Shown here in pieces: positions 44,172-53,487 of a stretch of DNA of 64,000 nucleotides (positions are counted from its first letter, which is position 1; each line of letters opens with the position of its first letter). The notes beneath the pieces were generated by a model. That model was not told the DNA's origin. It did no database searches and saw only the letters and a program-made list of their open reading frames with translations. Both the position numbers and the translations under genes were made by a program. The stretch lies in contig NZ_CP044285.1 of the NCBI RefSeq assembly GCF_008728635.1, positions 1,364,001-1,428,000 of the forward strand. The letters are read 5' to 3'. Source of the DNA: Hymenobacter baengnokdamensis. Its GTDB lineage: Bacteria > Bacteroidota > Bacteroidia > Cytophagales > Hymenobacteraceae.

Positions 44172-44983
44172 GTAGCCCTGCGGCGCGACGCCAAGCAGCG
44201 CAGGGCTTAGTAGATAAAGGCTGGAGCCAGCGCCGGGCGTGTGCCCTGGTGGGACTCGCCCGTGGTAGCTATCACCCGGTGGGGCACGGGCGTAACGACG
44301 AGCCCGTGCAGCAGGCCCTGCGGGCGTTAAGTGGGCGGCATCCAGGCTGGGGTTTCTGGAAGCTGCATCACCGCTTGCGCAAAAACGGACTGGTAATCAA
44401 CAATAAACGTACGTTACGCATCTATCGGGCACTGGCCCTTAACCTGCCTCGGCGCCTGAAAAAGCGGGTGCCAGCCCGCGTCAAGCAGCCCTTGGCGGTG
44501 CCCGAAGCAGCTAACGTGTGCTGGTCGCTCGACTTTACGAGCGACGTGTTGACCGATGGCCGCCGGTTCCGGACGCTCAACGTGCTCGACGACTACAACC
44601 GCGAGCTGCTGGGCGTGGAAATTGACTTCTCCTTGCCGGCTAGTCGCGTCGTGCAGGTACTGACGCGCTTAGTCGAGTGCCATGGCTGCCCCACGCAGCT
44701 GCGCACCGACAACGGCCCTGAATTCATCAGCACCAAATTGAGTGATTGGTGTGAGCAGCAGGGCATTATCCTGCACTGGATTCAACCGGGCAAGCCGACA
44801 CAGAATGCGTACATCGAACGCTTCAACGGCTCGTTTCGCCGCGAACTGCTCGCCGCCCACCTATTTCGCTCGCTGGCCCATGTGCGCCAGCTGGTCGACG
44901 AGTGGCGGCACGACTATAATACCCAGTGGCCCCACCAAGCCTTGAATTTTATGACCCCTATCGAATTTAAACAAGCGGCTTAA
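44168..44983 (+). CDS. IS3-family transposase orfB (catalytic)
   Basis: Read from the -1 frameshift at the A6G run; a separate start would be at 44249. HTH_21-like helices (GWGFWKLHHRLRKNG) precede an rve-type DDE domain: VCWSLDFTSDVL (Asp), LRTDNGPEFIS (Asp) and NAYIERFNGSFRREL (Glu). It ends with LNFMTPIEFKQAA. Both frames appear intact, so it may still be active. Confidence 0.88.
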   Translation, partial: VSSPAARRQAAQGLVDKGWSQRRACALVGLARGSYHPVGHGRNDEPVQQALRALSGRHPGWGFWKLHHRLRKNGLVINNKRTLRIYRALALNLPRRLKKRVPARVKQPLAVPEAANVCWSLDFTSDVLTDGRRFRTLNVLDDYNRELLGVEIDFSLPASRVVQVLTRLVECHGCPTQLRTDNGPEFISTKLSDWCEQQGIILHWIQPGKPTQNAYIERFNGSFRRELLAAHLFRSLAHVRQLVDEWRHDYNTQWPHQALNFMTPIEFKQAA

Positions 44984-45316
44984 CCTCTGCCTACCACTGG
45001 CTTATCGAATGGGGAAGCGTACACTGATGCTCTACTTTCAACCGGCCCAGTAAATGGGAGGAGGTCAGCAGGTCAAGCGCATGACTCCCCCAGTAGAGGT
45101 CCTACCTAGCGTAGTAATCTCCCTTAAGGTGTGGCTGAATAAAGAGGGAAAACATCTACCTCAGCTTTACGCAGGTTTGCTGGACGGCGCTAAGCTTACG
45201 GACCATATCAAGCGGAGCTACTTCGGCCGGCCACGCCGGTTAGCAAGCTGTCAGCAGGTAAATTGCGAGAATTTACCACCCTACCCATTCCGACGCGGTA
45301 CCTCAGCGAACGCTCT

Positions 45317-46822
45317 ATGAAGCATTTCTTCTTTTGTTTCCTCCAACGCCTGCTGCTCCTGCTAGCAGTAAGCGGCGCCTGCCTGCTCCCCGCCCAGGCC
45401 CAGACCGGCTCGGTGGGCATCGGCACTACCCTGCCTGATGCCTCGGCCGCCCTCGACATCGTGAGTACGAGCAGGGGCTTGCTGCTGCCGCGCGTGGCCG
45501 CCACCAGTAACGTGAATAGTCCCGCTACGGGCTTGGTGGTGTACCAGACGGGTAGTCCGGCGGGGTTCTATTACTACGATGGCGCCGCCTGGCAGCAACT
45601 CGTGCCAGCCAGCAGCGGCAGCTTCGTGCGCAACCAACCCAACCCGCAGGCGGGGGCCAGCTTCAACGTGGACGGCAACGGCACGGTGGGCGGCGGACTG
45701 GCCGTGGGCGGCGCGCTCACGGGCAGCGGGGCCGATGTAGGCGCCGTGGTGGGCGTGGGTGTGCGGGCTGACGGGGGGCTGAATCTGGGCCAGAACACGA
45801 GTGGCAATAGCGTCTTTCTGGGCTACCAGGCGGGGCAAAGCAGCACGGGCCACGCCAACCTGTTCGTCGGTTACCAGGCCGGGGCCAGCAACACCACCGG
45901 CATCAACAACACCTTCAGCGGCAGCAGCAGCGGCGCGAGCAATACCACCGGCACCAACAACGTATTCACCGGCTACCTAAGCGGCACAAGCAACACAACG
46001 GCCTTTGGCAATACCTTCAGCGGCACCTTCAGCGGCCGTAGCAACACGACGGGCGGTGGTAACGTGTTCAGCGGCTACCAAAGCGGCGTGAGCAACACCA
46101 CCGGCATCAACAACACCTTCAGCGGCTCCACCAGCGGCGTGAGCAACACCACCGGCACCAACAACGTGTTCAGCGGCTCCAGCAGCGGCAATTACAACAC
46201 GACAGGCAGCAGTAACACCGCCCTGGGCTATGGTGCCGGCCCGGGTAGTGGCAATCTTGTCAACACTACAGCCCTGGGCAACGGCGCCATTGCCTCAACC
46301 AATAACACCGTGCACCTCGGCAACACGGCCGTTACCACCATTGAGGGGCAGGTGGCCTACTCCTTCCCCTCCGATGCCCGCTTCAAGTATCAGGTGCAGG
46401 CCAATGTGCCCGGCCTAGCTTTTATCAACCGCCTGCGGCCCGTTACCTACCGCTTCGATAGCCCTAAACTCGAGCGTTTCACCCGCACCGGGGTGCTGTC
46501 CACCGGCTGTACCCCGGACAGTGCCGCCGCCGTGCAAACCGGCTTCCTGGCGCAGGAGGTGGAGCGGGCCGCCCACGGCCTGGGCTACCGCTTCGACGGG
46601 GTGCACGTCCCCACTGATGCCCGCGACCACTACTCGCTGGCCTACTCCCAGTTTGTGATGCCGCTGGTGCAGGCCGTACAGGAGTTGAGCGCGGAGGTCG
46701 AAACCCTCAAAACCCGCAATGCGGCCTTGCAGCAGCAAAACGCGGCCGACCACGCCAGCCTGCTCACTATGCAAGCCCAGCTGGCTCGCCTGCTGGGCGC
46801 AGACACGCAGGCCCAGAAGTAG
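45317..46822 (+). CDS. Repeat-rich surface protein with intramolecular-chaperone-type tail
   Basis: About 501 residues from ATG 45317 (MKHFFFCFLQRLLLLLAVS), chosen for the signal peptide ending near LLPAQAQ. The N-terminal part (SVGIGTTLPDASAALDIVST) is common in Bacteroidota tail-fibre-like proteins. The middle (about 45884-46240) holds about seven repeats of 17 residues with the pattern GxSNTTGxNNxFSGxxS, encoded by 51-bp imperfect repeats. Residues about 350-460 look like an S74/endosialidase-type chaperone tail (SDARFKYQVQANVPG, INRLRPVTYRFD, GFLAQEVERAA). A coiled coil (VQELSAEVETLKTRNAALQQ) ends it. Probably a trimeric fibre at the cell surface; ligand unknown. No phage genes surround it. 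Confidence 0.7.
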   Translation: MKHFFFCFLQRLLLLLAVSGACLLPAQAQTGSVGIGTTLPDASAALDIVSTSRGLLLPRVAATSNVNSPATGLVVYQTGSPAGFYYYDGAAWQQLVPASSGSFVRNQPNPQAGASFNVDGNGTVGGGLAVGGALTGSGADVGAVVGVGVRADGGLNLGQNTSGNSVFLGYQAGQSSTGHANLFVGYQAGASNTTGINNTFSGSSSGASNTTGTNNVFTGYLSGTSNTTAFGNTFSGTFSGRSNTTGGGNVFSGYQSGVSNTTGINNTFSGSTSGVSNTTGTNNVFSGSSSGNYNTTGSSNTALGYGAGPGSGNLVNTTALGNGAIASTNNTVHLGNTAVTTIEGQVAYSFPSDARFKYQVQANVPGLAFINRLRPVTYRFDSPKLERFTRTGVLSTGCTPDSAAAVQTGFLAQEVERAAHGLGYRFDGVHVPTDARDHYSLAYSQFVMPLVQAVQELSAEVETLKTRNAALQQQNAADHASLLTMQAQLARLLGADTQAQK

Positions 46823-47176
46823 AACGCGGCACGCCGCCGCATACAGGGCGGAGTACATGCTAATAGGATAATCAATTGATTTATTGAGCACTAGCGGCGG
46901 CTTGCAGCGCTGGCCTTGGGAAAAAGTTTGGTACAGCTGTTATAGGGTTGGCCTGCACCCCCGATTCAGGGTATCCGCAAGCTGCCAAAAGTGCCTACCG
47001 GGTACCTCAATTGCCCCTATGAGTTTCGGATACCGCGTTTTGTCGGGCGAGCAGCCACTAAAAGGCAGTGGGTAGCCGGCATCAGAACGCCTCCTTTTTA
47101 TGCTTCATGCTTGTGTGGCAATTCGCTGGCTGGACTGCTGTAACCTCTCCAAACTTTTAACCAAGGCCGCACACTT

Positions 47177-47278
47177 GAGAGCATCAAAAAGTGTGGAGCA
47201 GTTGGGGTCGCCGGCCTTTTGCTCCCTGCTAGCGCAAGCCCGGCCATTGACCGCTGCTCCACACTTTTTGATGCTCTC
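47177..47278. repeat. 102-bp element bounded by perfect 24-bp inverted repeats
   Basis: 47177-47200 (GAGAGCATCAAAAAGTGTGG plus AGCA) is the exact reverse complement of 47255-47278, with 54 bp between. There is no T-run after it and no gene end nearby, so it is not an obvious terminator. It could be a small non-autonomous mobile element. The rest of 46823-47569 has no gene I can support. Confidence 0.6.
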
Positions 47279-47569
47279 CAGCTAAGGGGGTGCGTTAGAA
47301 GTTAGACAAAGAACGGACAGTCTGATAAGATACGTCGGTTTGAAGTCGCGTTCAATGGGAGCCTTCCCGCAAACCATACAGCTCTACCAATCTCAGGCAC
47401 CACTCTGCTACAGCTGCTGCATCATCTGGCGCTGGCTGCTTCAGGCACCTCATAAAAAGTAGGAAATCGGAAACTGTCCGTTTTGGGCTGGCTACTTTAC
47501 GTATGCACCCGTTAAAGCCCACGCTGGCCCGTGCGGGCTGCCAACAGCCCCGCGGCACTTATCCCTTTT

Positions 47570-48991
47570 ATGTCCGATTCTATCCCACACTCTCACTACG
47601 CGCGCGTGCTTGCCTGGCTCGACCAGCACCTGATTCGCCGGCTGTATACCCCGCGGGTGCGGCGCCTCATTTTGCAAAGTCTGCCGTTTTGGATTGCCTC
47701 CCTGCTAACCGGCCTGGTAGCCGTAGGGTATGAGCGGATATTTGTCTGGGCCGAGCAACTCAGCTTTGACTGGCTGGGCCGCGTGCCCCTGCTGGCCTTT
47801 GTGCTCACGCCGCTGGCCTTTCTGCTCTCGTGGGCGCTGGTGTACTACCTGGCACCTGCGGCGCGGGGAAGCGGTATCCCGCAGGTCATGGCCGGTATCG
47901 AGCTATCCAACCCCGCCCAGCACCGGCACACCGAGTATTTGCTGAGTTTGCGGGTTGCTGCCGTCAAGGTTGTGAGCAGCGTCGTGCTGCTGCTGGGTGG
48001 GGGCGTAATCGGGCGCGAAGGCCCCACTATCCAGATATCGGCCGCTATATTCCGCACTATCAACCGCCTGCAGCCGGCCAGCTGGCCACACCTTTCGCGC
48101 CAGATTGCGCTGGTAACGGGCGGGGCAGCGGGCCTGGCGGCCGCTTTCAATACCCCGTTGGGGGGCATCGTGTTCGTGGTTGAGGAGCTCACCCAGATTC
48201 ACTTGTCGCGCTTTCGCCTGGCTGTGTTCGCGGCCGTTATTATCGCCGGGCTCACGGCTCAGCAGTTTCTGGGTTCCTACCTCTACCTGGGCTTTCCGAA
48301 GGTGACCTCTCCGGGCGGCTGGTTTCAGGTGCTGGCTATGGGCTGTGCGCTGGCCTGCGGGCTGGCGGGGGCGCTTTTTGCCAAGGCGCTGCTGGCCGTG
48401 GGGCAGTACCGCCGCCGCTTCACAACCCTGGCGGCGCAACTAAGCTGGGTATTGGGCTGTGGCGTGCTGATGGGCGGCCTGGCTTACCTGGTCGGCCGCG
48501 AAGGAATCGGCACGGGCAAGCCGATTATCAATCAGCTGTTGTTTCAAAACAGCGGCGTTACCCCCGGCTACCTGTTTCCGGCGCGCTTTGTGGGCATGGT
48601 GCTCAGCTATAGTGGCGGCGGGGCCGGCGGCGTGTTTGCCACCTCGCTGAGCGCGGGGGCACTGCTGGGCGATGGCCTGGCGCGGTTGGCCGGGGTGCCG
48701 GTGCTCGACCGCAACCTGCTCATCCTGGTCAGCATGGTCGGCTTTCTGACCGGGGTGGTCCGCTCGCCGTTCACGGCCGCTATCCTGGTGCTGGAGATGA
48801 CAGACCGGCACTCGGCTATTTTTCAATTGCTGCTCGGGGCTATGCTGGCTCAGGCGGTCGCCGCCTTAGTCGACCCGCACTCCCTCTATGAGCACCTCAA
48901 GCAAGGCTTTATCCGGGAGTCGCTGGCTCAGGAGGTACCTGCCCAGCCCGACGTAGCAGAAACGCCGGCCCCATCGCCCGTTGAAGAGTGA
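47570..48991 (+). CDS. ClC-family chloride channel/transporter
   Basis: 473 residues from ATG 47570 (MSDSIPHSHYARVL). About ten to eleven membrane helices. Selectivity-filter motifs are present: RGSGIPQVMAGIE (GSGIP) near residue 100 and GREGPTIQISAA (GxEGP) near 148; GGGAGGVFATSLSAGALLG near 350 is the third filter loop (GxFxP-like, with Ala and Thr here). The tail ends shortly after the last helix with no CBS domains, the short bacterial form. Moves Cl- across the inner membrane, probably in exchange for H+. Confidence 0.92.
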   Translation: MSDSIPHSHYARVLAWLDQHLIRRLYTPRVRRLILQSLPFWIASLLTGLVAVGYERIFVWAEQLSFDWLGRVPLLAFVLTPLAFLLSWALVYYLAPAARGSGIPQVMAGIELSNPAQHRHTEYLLSLRVAAVKVVSSVVLLLGGGVIGREGPTIQISAAIFRTINRLQPASWPHLSRQIALVTGGAAGLAAAFNTPLGGIVFVVEELTQIHLSRFRLAVFAAVIIAGLTAQQFLGSYLYLGFPKVTSPGGWFQVLAMGCALACGLAGALFAKALLAVGQYRRRFTTLAAQLSWVLGCGVLMGGLAYLVGREGIGTGKPIINQLLFQNSGVTPGYLFPARFVGMVLSYSGGGAGGVFATSLSAGALLGDGLARLAGVPVLDRNLLILVSMVGFLTGVVRSPFTAAILVLEMTDRHSAIFQLLLGAMLAQAVAALVDPHSLYEHLKQGFIRESLAQEVPAQPDVAETPAPSPVEE

Positions 48992-49422
48992 GCCCTTTAT
49001 GCTACCCCGCAGCAGCGCGCATCGGTTGATTACGGCGTCCGCTACCTCGATTCGGTTGGCGTAGCGCCAGGCAAGATTGTTATTGGGGCCGCCTTTTACG
49101 GCCGGGTGTTTGGCGGGGTCGCATCCGCCAATCAGGGCCTGTGGCAAGCCGGTAAATTCAGGACAACAATTGCTTACAAGGACTTTGCCGATAGTCTGTC
49201 GCCGGCGCGGGGCTTCGTCACTTACCGCAATGGCGTGGCCCAGGCTCCCTATGCCTATAGCGCCCGCCAACAGGAATTTGCTTCCTTCGACGATGCGCAG
49301 TCCATCCGGCTAAAACCCGGTACGCGCGGGCAAAGCACCTCGGCGGCGTCATGTTCTGGGAGCTGACGGGTGATAAGACCCAACATGGCTTGCCGGAAAG
49401 CCTGTACCAAACTGCTCAGTAG
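48992..49422 (+). pseudogene. C-terminal fragment of a glycoside hydrolase family 18 (chitinase-like) gene
   Basis: Directly after the ClC stop codon, the reading frame continues as VDYGVRYLDSVGVAPGKIVI, then GAAFYGRV, SGKF-like QAGKFRTTIAYKDFADSLSP and AYSARQQEFASFDDAQSIRL, which match the end of the GH18 barrel. Around 49325-49340 the frame shifts and the final conserved piece HLGGVMFWELTGDK appears in another frame before a TAG at 49420-49422. The catalytic DxxDxDxE motif, which lies in the N-terminal half, is absent. It is a dead remnant joined to the clc end, pointing to a deletion there. The gap 49423-49643 is AT-rich and empty. Confidence 0.75.
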
Positions 49423-49643
49423 CCTGTCAGCAAGGTGTTAATATAATTTATTTAATATATAATAAATATACTATAATACCGAAGCCAGCCGGGCGCATCG
49501 CTTGCTGCCGCGCAGGCGACTATTTGCCGCAGGTAGCGGCCGGCGGGCACCGGCCAGCTCCAGGAAAGACCCGGTAGCGAGGCAGTCACCCGGCCAGGTG
49601 GGGAGCGCCGTGCTACCTTTCGCCCGCAACTTATGCCAAGCTT

Positions 49644-51971
49644 ATGTTTAAGTACGTATCGGGCCTTGTGGCCGCCACGCTTTTTAGTATTGCCGGGGCT
49701 ACGGCCCAGGAGCGGCCCGTTCTTACGGACCAGGACTATGCCCGCGCGGAGCGCTTTATGGGCTACAATACCCAGGCCCTGGTAGATGGCAGCCCCGGCC
49801 AGCCCCACTGGCTGCCGGGCGACCGCTTCTGGTACCGCGTACTGACGGCCAAGGGTAGCGAGTTTGTGCTGGTTGACCCGGTCCGCAAAACCCGCACGGC
49901 CGCTTTCGACCACGCCAGGCTGGCCGCGGCGCTATCTAAGGCCAGCGGCAAAACCTATGAGGCCAGCCGGCTGCCGGTTCGGGACCTTGCCTTTTCGCCC
50001 GATGAAAAGTCGGTTTCCTTCACTGCCGCCGGTAAAAGCTGGCAGTACAACCTCGGCAGCGGCCAGCTAAGCCCCGGCGATGCCCAGCCCGGCCCCAACG
50101 CGCAGAACGAAGTAGAGTCGCCCAATGGCCGGCTGGCCGCCTACATCAAGGACTACAACCTGTGGGTCCGCGACACGAAAACCAACCAGGCCACCCAGCT
50201 CACCACCGACGGCGCCAGGGACTACGGCTACGCCACCGACAATGCCGGCTGGACCCACAGCGACCAGCCGGTGCTGCGCTGGTCGCCCGACTCGCGCAAA
50301 ATCGCCACTTTCCGGCAAGACCAGCGCGCCGTGGGCGACATGTACCTGGTGACTACCAACGTAGGCCACCCCACGCTGAAAACGTGGAAGTACCCGCTGG
50401 CCGGCGACAAGGACATTGCCCTGATTGAGCGGGTGATTATTGAAGTGAACAGCCCCAAGGTGGTGCGCTTGCAAGTAGCCCCGGACCCGCACCGTGGGTC
50501 GCTGTCGGATGATATTTCGAGCAGCGGTACCTTCGACGACGTAGACTGGAGCCCCGACGCCAGCCAGCTGGCTTTTGTATCGACCTCACGCGACCACAAG
50601 CAGGAAAAGCTGCGCGTGGCCGATGCCGCCACCGGCGCAGTGCGCGACGTATTTGCCGAAACCGTGGCCACGCAGTACGAATCGGGCCAGCATGCCATCA
50701 ACTGGCGCTACCTGCCCAAAACCAGGGAGGTTATCTGGTACTCGGAGCGTGATAACTGGGGACACCTGTATCTCTACGACGCGGGCAGCGGCACGCTGAA
50801 GCATCAGATTACCAAGGGCAACTTTGTGGTGACGCAGCTGCTGCGAGTAGACGAGGCCAAGTGCCAGCTTTACTTCCTGGCCGATGGGCGCGAGCCGGGC
50901 AACCCGTATTTCACCCAGCTCTACCGCATTGGGCTCGATGGCCAGAACCTGACGTTGCTCACGCCCGAGGCCGGCAACCACCAGGTGGCGCTGGCGCCCT
51001 CGGGCCGCTACTTTCTCGACACCTATTCGCAGCCCGACAAGCCGGGCGCAACCGTGCTGCGCGGGGCCGATGGAAAGCTGGTTTTACCGGTAGAGAAAAC
51101 CGATATTTCGCGCCTCACGGCCACCGGCTGGAAAGCGCCCGTTCCCATCACGGTGAAAGCTCAGGATGGCCAGACCGACCTCTACGGCCTGATGTTTACG
51201 CCCACGACGCTGGACCCGGCCAAAAAATACCCGATTATAAACTATATCTACCCCGGTCCGCAGGGTGGGGGCGTGGGCAGCTGGTCGTTTTCGGCCGCGC
51301 GCGGCGACAACCAGGCGCTGGCCGAGCTGGGCTTTGTGGTAGTGGTGATTGAGGGCAGCTGCAACCCGCTGCGCTCCAAGTCTTACCACGATGCCTGCTA
51401 CGGCAATATGGCCGAAAACACGCTCTCAGACCAAGTGACTGGTATGCGGCAGCTGGCGCAAAAGTATCCGTATATTGACCTGGAGCGGGCCGGCATCTGG
51501 GGGCACTCGGGTGGTGGCTACGCCACGGCAGCGGCCATGTTCCGCTACCCTGACTTCTTCAAAGTGGGCATTTCGGAGTCGGGCAACCATGAAAACCGCA
51601 ACTACGAAGACGATTGGGCCGAGCGCTATATCGGCCTGCTAAAAACCAACCCCGACGGCACCACCAACTATGATAACCAGGCCAACGCCATCTTCGCCAA
51701 GAACCTGAAAGGCAAGCTGATGCTGGCCCACGGCCTCATGGACGACAACGTGCCTTCCTCCAATACGATGCTCGTGGTAGAGGCCCTCACCAAAGCCAAC
51801 AAGAGCTACGACCTGGTGGTGTTTCCAAACGCGGCGCACGGCTACGGCGTCTACTCGCCTTACATGACGCGCCGCCGCTGGGACTACTTTGTGCAGAACC
51901 TGGCGGGTGCCCAGCCGCCGCACGACTACGAAATGAAGCCCGTGCCCGACCCGCGCAATGTGATGCAGTAG
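49644..51971 (+). CDS. S9-family prolyl oligopeptidase (dipeptidyl peptidase IV-like)
   Basis: 775 residues, ATG at 49644, signal peptide MFKYVSGLVAATLFSIAGATAQ. Residues 30-510 are the eight-bladed DPP IV N-terminal propeller (VRDLAFSPDEKSVSFTA, VDWSPDASQLAFVS, WYSERDNWGHLYLYD). The catalytic domain has the nucleophile Ser in GIWGHSGGGYATAAAM near residue 621, Asp in GLMDDNVPSSNT near 698 and His in NAAHGYGVYS near 731. Usually YSYGG or WSYGG surrounds the Ser; here it is GHSGGG. Periplasmic or surface exopeptidase that probably cleaves X-Pro dipeptides. Stands alone on the plus strand. Confidence 0.9.
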   Translation: MFKYVSGLVAATLFSIAGATAQERPVLTDQDYARAERFMGYNTQALVDGSPGQPHWLPGDRFWYRVLTAKGSEFVLVDPVRKTRTAAFDHARLAAALSKASGKTYEASRLPVRDLAFSPDEKSVSFTAAGKSWQYNLGSGQLSPGDAQPGPNAQNEVESPNGRLAAYIKDYNLWVRDTKTNQATQLTTDGARDYGYATDNAGWTHSDQPVLRWSPDSRKIATFRQDQRAVGDMYLVTTNVGHPTLKTWKYPLAGDKDIALIERVIIEVNSPKVVRLQVAPDPHRGSLSDDISSSGTFDDVDWSPDASQLAFVSTSRDHKQEKLRVADAATGAVRDVFAETVATQYESGQHAINWRYLPKTREVIWYSERDNWGHLYLYDAGSGTLKHQITKGNFVVTQLLRVDEAKCQLYFLADGREPGNPYFTQLYRIGLDGQNLTLLTPEAGNHQVALAPSGRYFLDTYSQPDKPGATVLRGADGKLVLPVEKTDISRLTATGWKAPVPITVKAQDGQTDLYGLMFTPTTLDPAKKYPIINYIYPGPQGGGVGSWSFSAARGDNQALAELGFVVVVIEGSCNPLRSKSYHDACYGNMAENTLSDQVTGMRQLAQKYPYIDLERAGIWGHSGGGYATAAAMFRYPDFFKVGISESGNHENRNYEDDWAERYIGLLKTNPDGTTNYDNQANAIFAKNLKGKLMLAHGLMDDNVPSSNTMLVVEALTKANKSYDLVVFPNAAHGYGVYSPYMTRRRWDYFVQNLAGAQPPHDYEMKPVPDPRNVMQ

Positions 51972-52036
51972 GCGCGAGGCGCTGACTTCATGTCTGGTCG
52001 GCAATACCTACCTCCTCGCTGGTTTTAGCGTTTTCG

Positions 52037-53386
52037 CTAAAACGCCACCTGGTACTGCAGCACATATTCTCCTTTGCGGTCAGTAGCCGTAATGTCTCCG
52101 TTGTGCTGGGCGGTAAATACCGGGCGGTTTTGGTAATTAAAAGTAAGCTTACTGGTATTGCCGTAGAGCAGCCAGTTGACCCCCAGGTTGGTGAGTACCA
52201 TGGGGTCGGCGAGGCGGTCGTAGCGGGCATACTGGGTTGATGCATAAGGCTGGAGCGTCCCATAGCTGCCCAGCAGGCCACGCGGCAGCAGGTACCCTGC
52301 CTGTGCGTACAGCACATGACCGGTGCCCAGTGAGGGGTAGCTGTTGCCGGGGCCGTTAAACGAGCCCACGCTGCTTTTGACCCCGTTGGCCGGGTTCATC
52401 GCGCTGGCATTTTTCAGGTAGCCAGGGCCGAAGTCGTAGTGATAATAGCCCCCATAGGCTGTCACGGCCGTGCCCTTGGCCGCGTTAACGGGGGCGTCAT
52501 AAAAGACGTCCGCTGCCAGCAGGTTGAGAGCCTGGCTGATGGTATCGCCGGTAGCAGTTGTGTGCCACATGGCATTGCCTTGGTGCACAAATCCAGCCCC
52601 AATGTTAAATACCCGCTTCCTGCCCAGGTAAGACCCTACGTTGGAGGCTGCAGCATCACTTTCCTGGTCCAGAAACTGATACATCAGGTACCCGTGGGTT
52701 TCGGCGTGCGGGTTTAACGTCGAAAACGTCGAGTTGCGGCCCAGCGGGTCTGGTGCCGGCGAGGCGGTTTGCGTTACAAACGGCTTGCCAATGGCGAGTC
52801 GGTAGTCCAGCTTGCCCAGCTTGCCCTTCGCATATACCCCTAGCTTACGGACCTGCTGGTCATTCACATCGTTGGTAGTTTCCTGAAACAAGGGAGTGTC
52901 CAGTGTCAGCAGGCTGCTGACGCTCGAATTGGCGTAGCGGCTCGGGCCGTTCCAGCCATTGAGGCCCGCGCCCAGGCTCAAGGCTTTTTTCACCACCGCA
53001 TAATCGACGGTAATGTCGTGAAAAAAAGCTCCCGCCTTGCGGGGCGACAGGTACGAGAAGCTGTTTTGACCAAACTGCACAAACATATACACCCGCGGAG
53101 TGAGCTGCCCGCTGAGCACCAGCCGCGCCCGCCGAATCCCGACATCGGTTGTAGAAGAGGCCAGCTCACCATTTACGGTAGTGCCCGGGTTGCTGTCGTT
53201 GTAGCGAGCCCACACCTGCGCCACAAAGTTCAGCTTCAGGAACGTAGCGCTGTCGGCGGTGAGGTACATTTTCAAGCCGTCCTTCAAACTAGCCGGCACT
53301 GCCACCGGCGCACCTTGTGCACGCGCTGCTTCGGCGCTCAGTAACAAGGCTGCGGGCAGCGCCCATTTTTTAAAAGAGGCAATCAA
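52037..53386 (-). CDS. Outer-membrane porin, phosphate-selective porin O/P-like
   Basis: 449 residues, ATG at 53386, signal peptide MIASFKKWALPAALLLSAEAARAQ. The N-terminal strands (LKLNFVAQVWARYNDSNPG, VGIRRARLVLSGQLTPRVYMFVQFG) and the order AGAFFHDITVDY...LSLGAGLNGWNGPSRYANSS resemble the porin O/P family. The rest alternates in beta strands and ends in EYVLQYQVAF with the C-terminal Phe typical of outer-membrane barrels. The substrate is not clear; there are no phosphate genes nearby. Confidence 0.75.
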   Translation of the reverse strand: MIASFKKWALPAALLLSAEAARAQGAPVAVPASLKDGLKMYLTADSATFLKLNFVAQVWARYNDSNPGTTVNGELASSTTDVGIRRARLVLSGQLTPRVYMFVQFGQNSFSYLSPRKAGAFFHDITVDYAVVKKALSLGAGLNGWNGPSRYANSSVSSLLTLDTPLFQETTNDVNDQQVRKLGVYAKGKLGKLDYRLAIGKPFVTQTASPAPDPLGRNSTFSTLNPHAETHGYLMYQFLDQESDAAASNVGSYLGRKRVFNIGAGFVHQGNAMWHTTATGDTISQALNLLAADVFYDAPVNAAKGTAVTAYGGYYHYDFGPGYLKNASAMNPANGVKSSVGSFNGPGNSYPSLGTGHVLYAQAGYLLPRGLLGSYGTLQPYASTQYARYDRLADPMVLTNLGVNWLLYGNTSKLTFNYQNRPVFTAQHNGDITATDRKGEYVLQYQVAF

Positions 53387-53487
53387 GGAGGGGGGAGTTT
53401 CGTATTAAAAAAGCAACAATAAGGTGATAATTGCTTAACCTGCAGTTAAATAATGAAAGCTACCTTTGTGTTGAGGGAAAGTTTTGC

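Larger units (their letters stand above)
43834..45024 (+). mobile_element. IS3-family insertion sequence
   Basis: The terminal inverted repeats begin GTGTACGCTTCCC (from 43834) and end GGGAAGCGTACAC (to 45024); they continue with imperfect similarity (GAGCCAGTtGT against AAGCCAGTgGT). It contains orfA and orfB of an IS3-type transposase. The 4 bases outside the ends differ (left GCCG, right TGAT), so no target duplication is visible; the element may be old or have recombined. It closes the right side of the restriction island. Confidence 0.85.

Noticed and set aside
43826..45030. Target-site duplication around the IS3 element
   Set aside because: The 4 bases flanking the two ends do not match.
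34590..45100. tRNA-Gly as attachment site of an integrative element
   Set aside because: I found no repeat of the tRNA 3' end on the right side and no integrase gene; the island borders are IS elements instead.
45054..45320. 88-codon frame between the IS3 element and the repeat protein
   Set aside because: No start signal or family resemblance, and its end overlaps the signal-peptide start of the next gene in another frame.
45880..46240. 51-bp repeats as a CRISPR array
   Set aside because: They are in one open frame, have no unique spacers, and no cas genes are present.
45317..46822. Tail-fibre-like protein as evidence for a prophage
   Set aside because: No capsid, tail, integrase or lysis genes nearby; similar tails occur in bacterial surface proteins.
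47352..47558. Minus-strand 68-codon frame
   Set aside because: The end (DDAAAVAEWCLRLVELYGL) looks helical, but there is no good start and no context; too weak to list.
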